Positions 61,288 to 64,000 of a DNA stretch of 64,000 nt are shown here, in pieces. Below the pieces are notes generated by a model that did not search any database, had not been told where the DNA came from, and worked only from the letters and a program-made list of their open reading frames with translations. Position 1 is the first letter of the stretch. Each line of letters starts with the position of its first letter. This DNA is from an uncultured Planctomycetaceae bacterium. Lineage in GTDB: Bacteria > Planctomycetota > Planctomycetia > Planctomycetales > Planctomycetaceae. The DNA is taken from positions 1 through 64,000 of the forward strand of contig CAIQIE010000209.1 of assembly GCA_903871805.1 (NCBI GenBank), written 5' to 3'. The translations under genes were made by a program, and so were the position numbers.

Positions 61288-61435
61288 TACTGCTTTGTCA
61301 AACGTTTTTGGGTTACGTCATTCCCGCGCAGGCGGGAACCCAGATCGCGGCACTGGATTCCCGCCTGCGCGGGAATGACGGTGAACCCCAAATTCAAGTT
61401 GGTGAACTTCAATTTCGGGCTTTGCCAAAGCACTA
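61288..61435 (+). repeat. MITE-like element copy 2 with internal hairpin
   Basis: Ends TACTGCTTTGTCAAA...CTTTGCCAAAGCACTA; same layout as 46536-46687. Confidence 0.85.
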
Positions 61436-61572
61436 CAGAATGGCATGCCGTATGGATCGTCGTGGAGTTTTGACCGGCAGTGTAGCGACTGTTTGCCTGC
61501 GGTGATTGTCGCAGTAGAGAAGCGATCGCGAGACCGTAGACCAGTCTGCAGCGGCATCAGGATTTCAAAGAG

Positions 61573-61657
61573 TAGCCAGGACGGGACTTGAACCCGTACG
61601 ACCCGTTGGGGTCCCGGGATTTTAAGTCCCGTGCGTCTGCCATTTCGCCACCTGGCC
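61573..61657 (-). tRNA. tRNA-Leu (anticodon UAA)
   Basis: Reverse complement GGCCAGGTGGCGAAATGGCAGACGCACGGGACTTAAAATCCCGGGACCCCAACGGGTCGTACGGGTTCAAGTCCCGTCCTGGCTA. Anticodon loop CTTAAAA, long class II variable arm, T-arm present; CCA not encoded. Confidence 0.95.
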
Positions 61658-61865
61658 TTACGGAGTCCGCGATGATCAAGGAGATCTCGACGGTTCGCGG
61701 ACGACAGTCTGCCGGATGATAGCGTGGAAATCGGAAGAGGGGTAGCGCGGAAAACACAGTGGATTCGACGCCGGTCCATTTATTTTCTAAATTATTGGCC
61801 TGAAGCTACGAACGGGGACATTGAATTCGTCGCCTTCTTCCCACCTTCTGAACGGAAATCCCGCC

Positions 61866-64000
61866 ATGCAATCCTGGCCAAAACGGTGTCTTCGGCGAAT
61901 GTGTCTGGTCCTGACCAGTGTCAGTGTGTTGTCAACGATCGTTTTCGGCCAGACGGTTTCCGGACCGATGGGCACTGTGCCGCTGACGACTGAGGGTGAT
62001 ATCGCCTCGCAGATGGTGGACGGACTGGACCGTTTCCTGCTGAAGCAGATTGCAGACGAGTCGGCAGCGCGTCCATCACGATTTGAGTTCTCAACGGAAT
62101 CGCAGGCAGCTCTTGAAGAGTCGTTAAAGCCCTATCGTGTGAAACTGGCGTCTTGTCTTGGAATTCGCGATGCACGACTGGCCTTTGATCGGCCGGAGAT
62201 TATTACATGGGCCGGATTGTCGTCGATCGCCGGTGAATCGCAGGGTTTTATGATTCAGGCCATTCGTTGGCCGGTCTTGAGCGATCCGTCGCCGCAGGGG
62301 CAGGGCCTCGTGTCGTTGTCGGGTGAGGGTTTACTGCTGACACCGAAGGGGAAAATTCAGGCCAGTGTGATCGTGTTGCCGGATGCGGATCAGTCTCCGG
62401 AACAGTTGGCGGGGCTGCAACCGGGATTTCCAGCGGATCAGCAGATCGCGGCGTTGTTGGCGTCTTCGGGTTGTCGGGTTGTTGTACCGGTGTTGATAAG
62501 TCGTCAGCGAGAAAAGCGACTGGGTCGTGCGGATCTGACGCACCGTGAATATCTGCACCGGGCCGCATTTGAGCTGGGCCGGACGCTGGCGGGTTATGAA
62601 GTGCAGTCGGCATTAAGTCTGGTGGATTGGTTTGAAAAAGAGGCCCCGGAGCAGGCGATTGGAATCTACGGGCATGGCGAAGGCGGTATGGAAGCGCTGT
62701 TTGCAGCCGCACTGGATACACGAATTGACGCCGCGGCTGTCAGTGGGTTCTTTGGGCCTCGGGAAGGATCATGGAACGAGCCAATTGACCGGAATTTCAG
62801 CGGGTTGTTGAAAACTTTTGGAGCTGTGGAGCTGGCCTGTCTGTGTGCCCCGCGTGGTCTATATGTCATTACAGCTTCGGGGCCTGAAATGCAGTTAGCG
62901 GGCAATGGGGGTGCTCCTGCAGAATTGAAATCACCGGACCCGAAAGCAGCGGCAGAAGAATTGGGAAGAGCAAGAGCAAAGCTGGGGAAATTTGGTGATC
63001 GACTGACCCTTGGAACGCCGGCCGAAGCAAAAAATCCTGACGCACAAAGGGTGGTCGGACCAGGAGAGATCGCCACCTGGCTGAAACAGCTGACAGGGGC
63101 TGATTTGCCCATCAGTGCACCAGCGGTGACAGCCAGTGAAACCGTTGTGAAGGCGATTCAGGAAGGACGAGAAAAGCGTCTGATTCAGCAGATCGACAGA
63201 CACAATCAGTTGTTGCTTCGGGAGAGTCCGTTTGTACGTAAGGAGTTTCTGTCAAAGCTGGATTTGACTTCTGTGGAGGCGTATTCGAAGACTGTGGAAG
63301 GGTATCGGGAGATTTTCCGCAAAGAAGTCATTGGGGAATTTGAGTTACCGGTACTACCGTTCAATGCGAGATCACGAAAGAGTTGGGAGACGGACAAGTG
63401 GACGGGGCATGAAGTGATGCTGGACGTCTTTCCGGGCGTGTTTGCCTATGGTGTGCTGCTGTTGCCAAAGGATCTGAAGCCCGGAGAAAAGCGTCCTGTT
63501 GTTGTGTGTCAGCATGGATTGGAAGGACGTCCTGTGGATATCTTTCAGGGCGACCATCCGGCGTATCATGACTTCGCAGCGAAGTTGTGTGAGCGGGGGT
63601 TTATTACATTTTCTCCACAGAACCCGTATATCTTCACGGATCGCTTTAGGACACTGCAGCGGAAGGCACAGCCGCTTGGGAAAACGCTGTTTTCGATGAT
63701 TGTGCCACAGCATCAGCAGATCGTGGACTGGTTACAGACTCAGCCTTTTGTGGATCCTGATCGGATCGCTTTTTATGGGTTGAGTTATGGCGGCAAATCG
63801 GCAATGCGGATACCGGCGCTGGTGACGGATTACTGTCTGTCGATCTGTTCGGCCGACTTCAATGAATGGGTCCTGAAAAACGCGACGACTCGTCATAACT
63901 TCAGTTACATGTGGACGGGCGAGTATGAAATTTTCGAGTGGGATCTGGGCAGCACCTTCAACTATGCTGAGATGGCGGCTCTGATCTGTCCGCGTCCATT
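61866..64000 (+). CDS. Secreted tandem alpha/beta-hydrolase protein (acetyl-xylan-esterase/dienelactone-hydrolase-like), 3' end beyond window
   Basis: Open frame read by hand from ATG at 61866 to the window edge, absent from the ORF track. Signal-like N-terminus, GIYGHGEGGMEALF and IAFYGLSYGGKSAMRIPAL nucleophile elbows. Confidence 0.85.
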   Translation, partial: MQSWPKRCLRRMCLVLTSVSVLSTIVFGQTVSGPMGTVPLTTEGDIASQMVDGLDRFLLKQIADESAARPSRFEFSTESQAALEESLKPYRVKLASCLGIRDARLAFDRPEIITWAGLSSIAGESQGFMIQAIRWPVLSDPSPQGQGLVSLSGEGLLLTPKGKIQASVIVLPDADQSPEQLAGLQPGFPADQQIAALLASSGCRVVVPVLISRQREKRLGRADLTHREYLHRAAFELGRTLAGYEVQSALSLVDWFEKEAPEQAIGIYGHGEGGMEALFAAALDTRIDAAAVSGFFGPREGSWNEPIDRNFSGLLKTFGAVELACLCAPRGLYVITASGPEMQLAGNGGAPAELKSPDPKAAAEELGRARAKLGKFGDRLTLGTPAEAKNPDAQRVVGPGEIATWLKQLTGADLPISAPAVTASETVVKAIQEGREKRLIQQIDRHNQLLLRESPFVRKEFLSKLDLTSVEAYSKTVEGYREIFRKEVIGEFELPVLPFNARSRKSWETDKWTGHEVMLDVFPGVFAYGVLLLPKDLKPGEKRPVVVCQHGLEGRPVDIFQGDHPAYHDFAAKLCERGFITFSPQNPYIFTDRFRTLQRKAQPLGKTLFSMIVPQHQQIVDWLQTQPFVDPDRIAFYGLSYGGKSAMRIPALVTDYCLSICSADFNEWVLKNATTRHNFSYMWTGEYEIFEWDLGSTFNYAEMAALICPRP

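Noticed and set aside
61288-61657. Integrative element at tRNA-Leu
   Set aside because: No integrase, no duplicated tRNA 3' end seen and no foreign genes in the window; only the small MITE-like repeat is nearby.

Overview
64-kb chromosomal window that looks like a planctomycete. Support for this is the repeated PSCyt/DUF1549-DUF1553 and DUF1501 secreted-protein genes, an ECF sigma/secreted-protein cluster, Gfo/Idh/MocA oxidoreductases, PQQ-propeller, HEAT and LRR proteins, and LpxK. I support about 35 coding features, one tRNA-Leu(UAA), several intrinsic terminators and two copies of a MITE-like repeat. Two large edge-spanning ORFs are missing from the supplied track: a minus-strand HExxH metalloprotease with about 6 Fn3-like modules (1-3258), and a plus-strand tandem alpha/beta hydrolase (61866-end). 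The most interesting items are: (i) a predicted fusion of an FAD-dependent DAO/MnmC1-like oxidoreductase to an MnmM (YtqB)-like tRNA methyltransferase (53969-55657); (ii) a 1954-aa protein with Ig-like, transglutaminase-like, DUF4011, SF1 helicase, Vsr-like nuclease and DUF3320 regions, a single-gene antiphage candidate (28387-34251); (iii) an XRE-ImmA/IrrE plus PIN pair resembling a toxin-antitoxin module (21491-23264); (iv) two ~150-bp MITE-like elements with a 26-bp-arm hairpin whose loop is in opposite orientation in the two copies; (v) a cluster of TGTTGATAA/TTATCAACA nonamers (DnaA-box-like) in a ~1-kb gene-free interval near 58 kb; (vi) a 13-bp tandem repeat between an ECF sigma gene and its putative anti-sigma gene. 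No CRISPR array, rRNA, phage or transposase gene was recognised. All family assignments come from reading protein motifs by eye; no database search was run.
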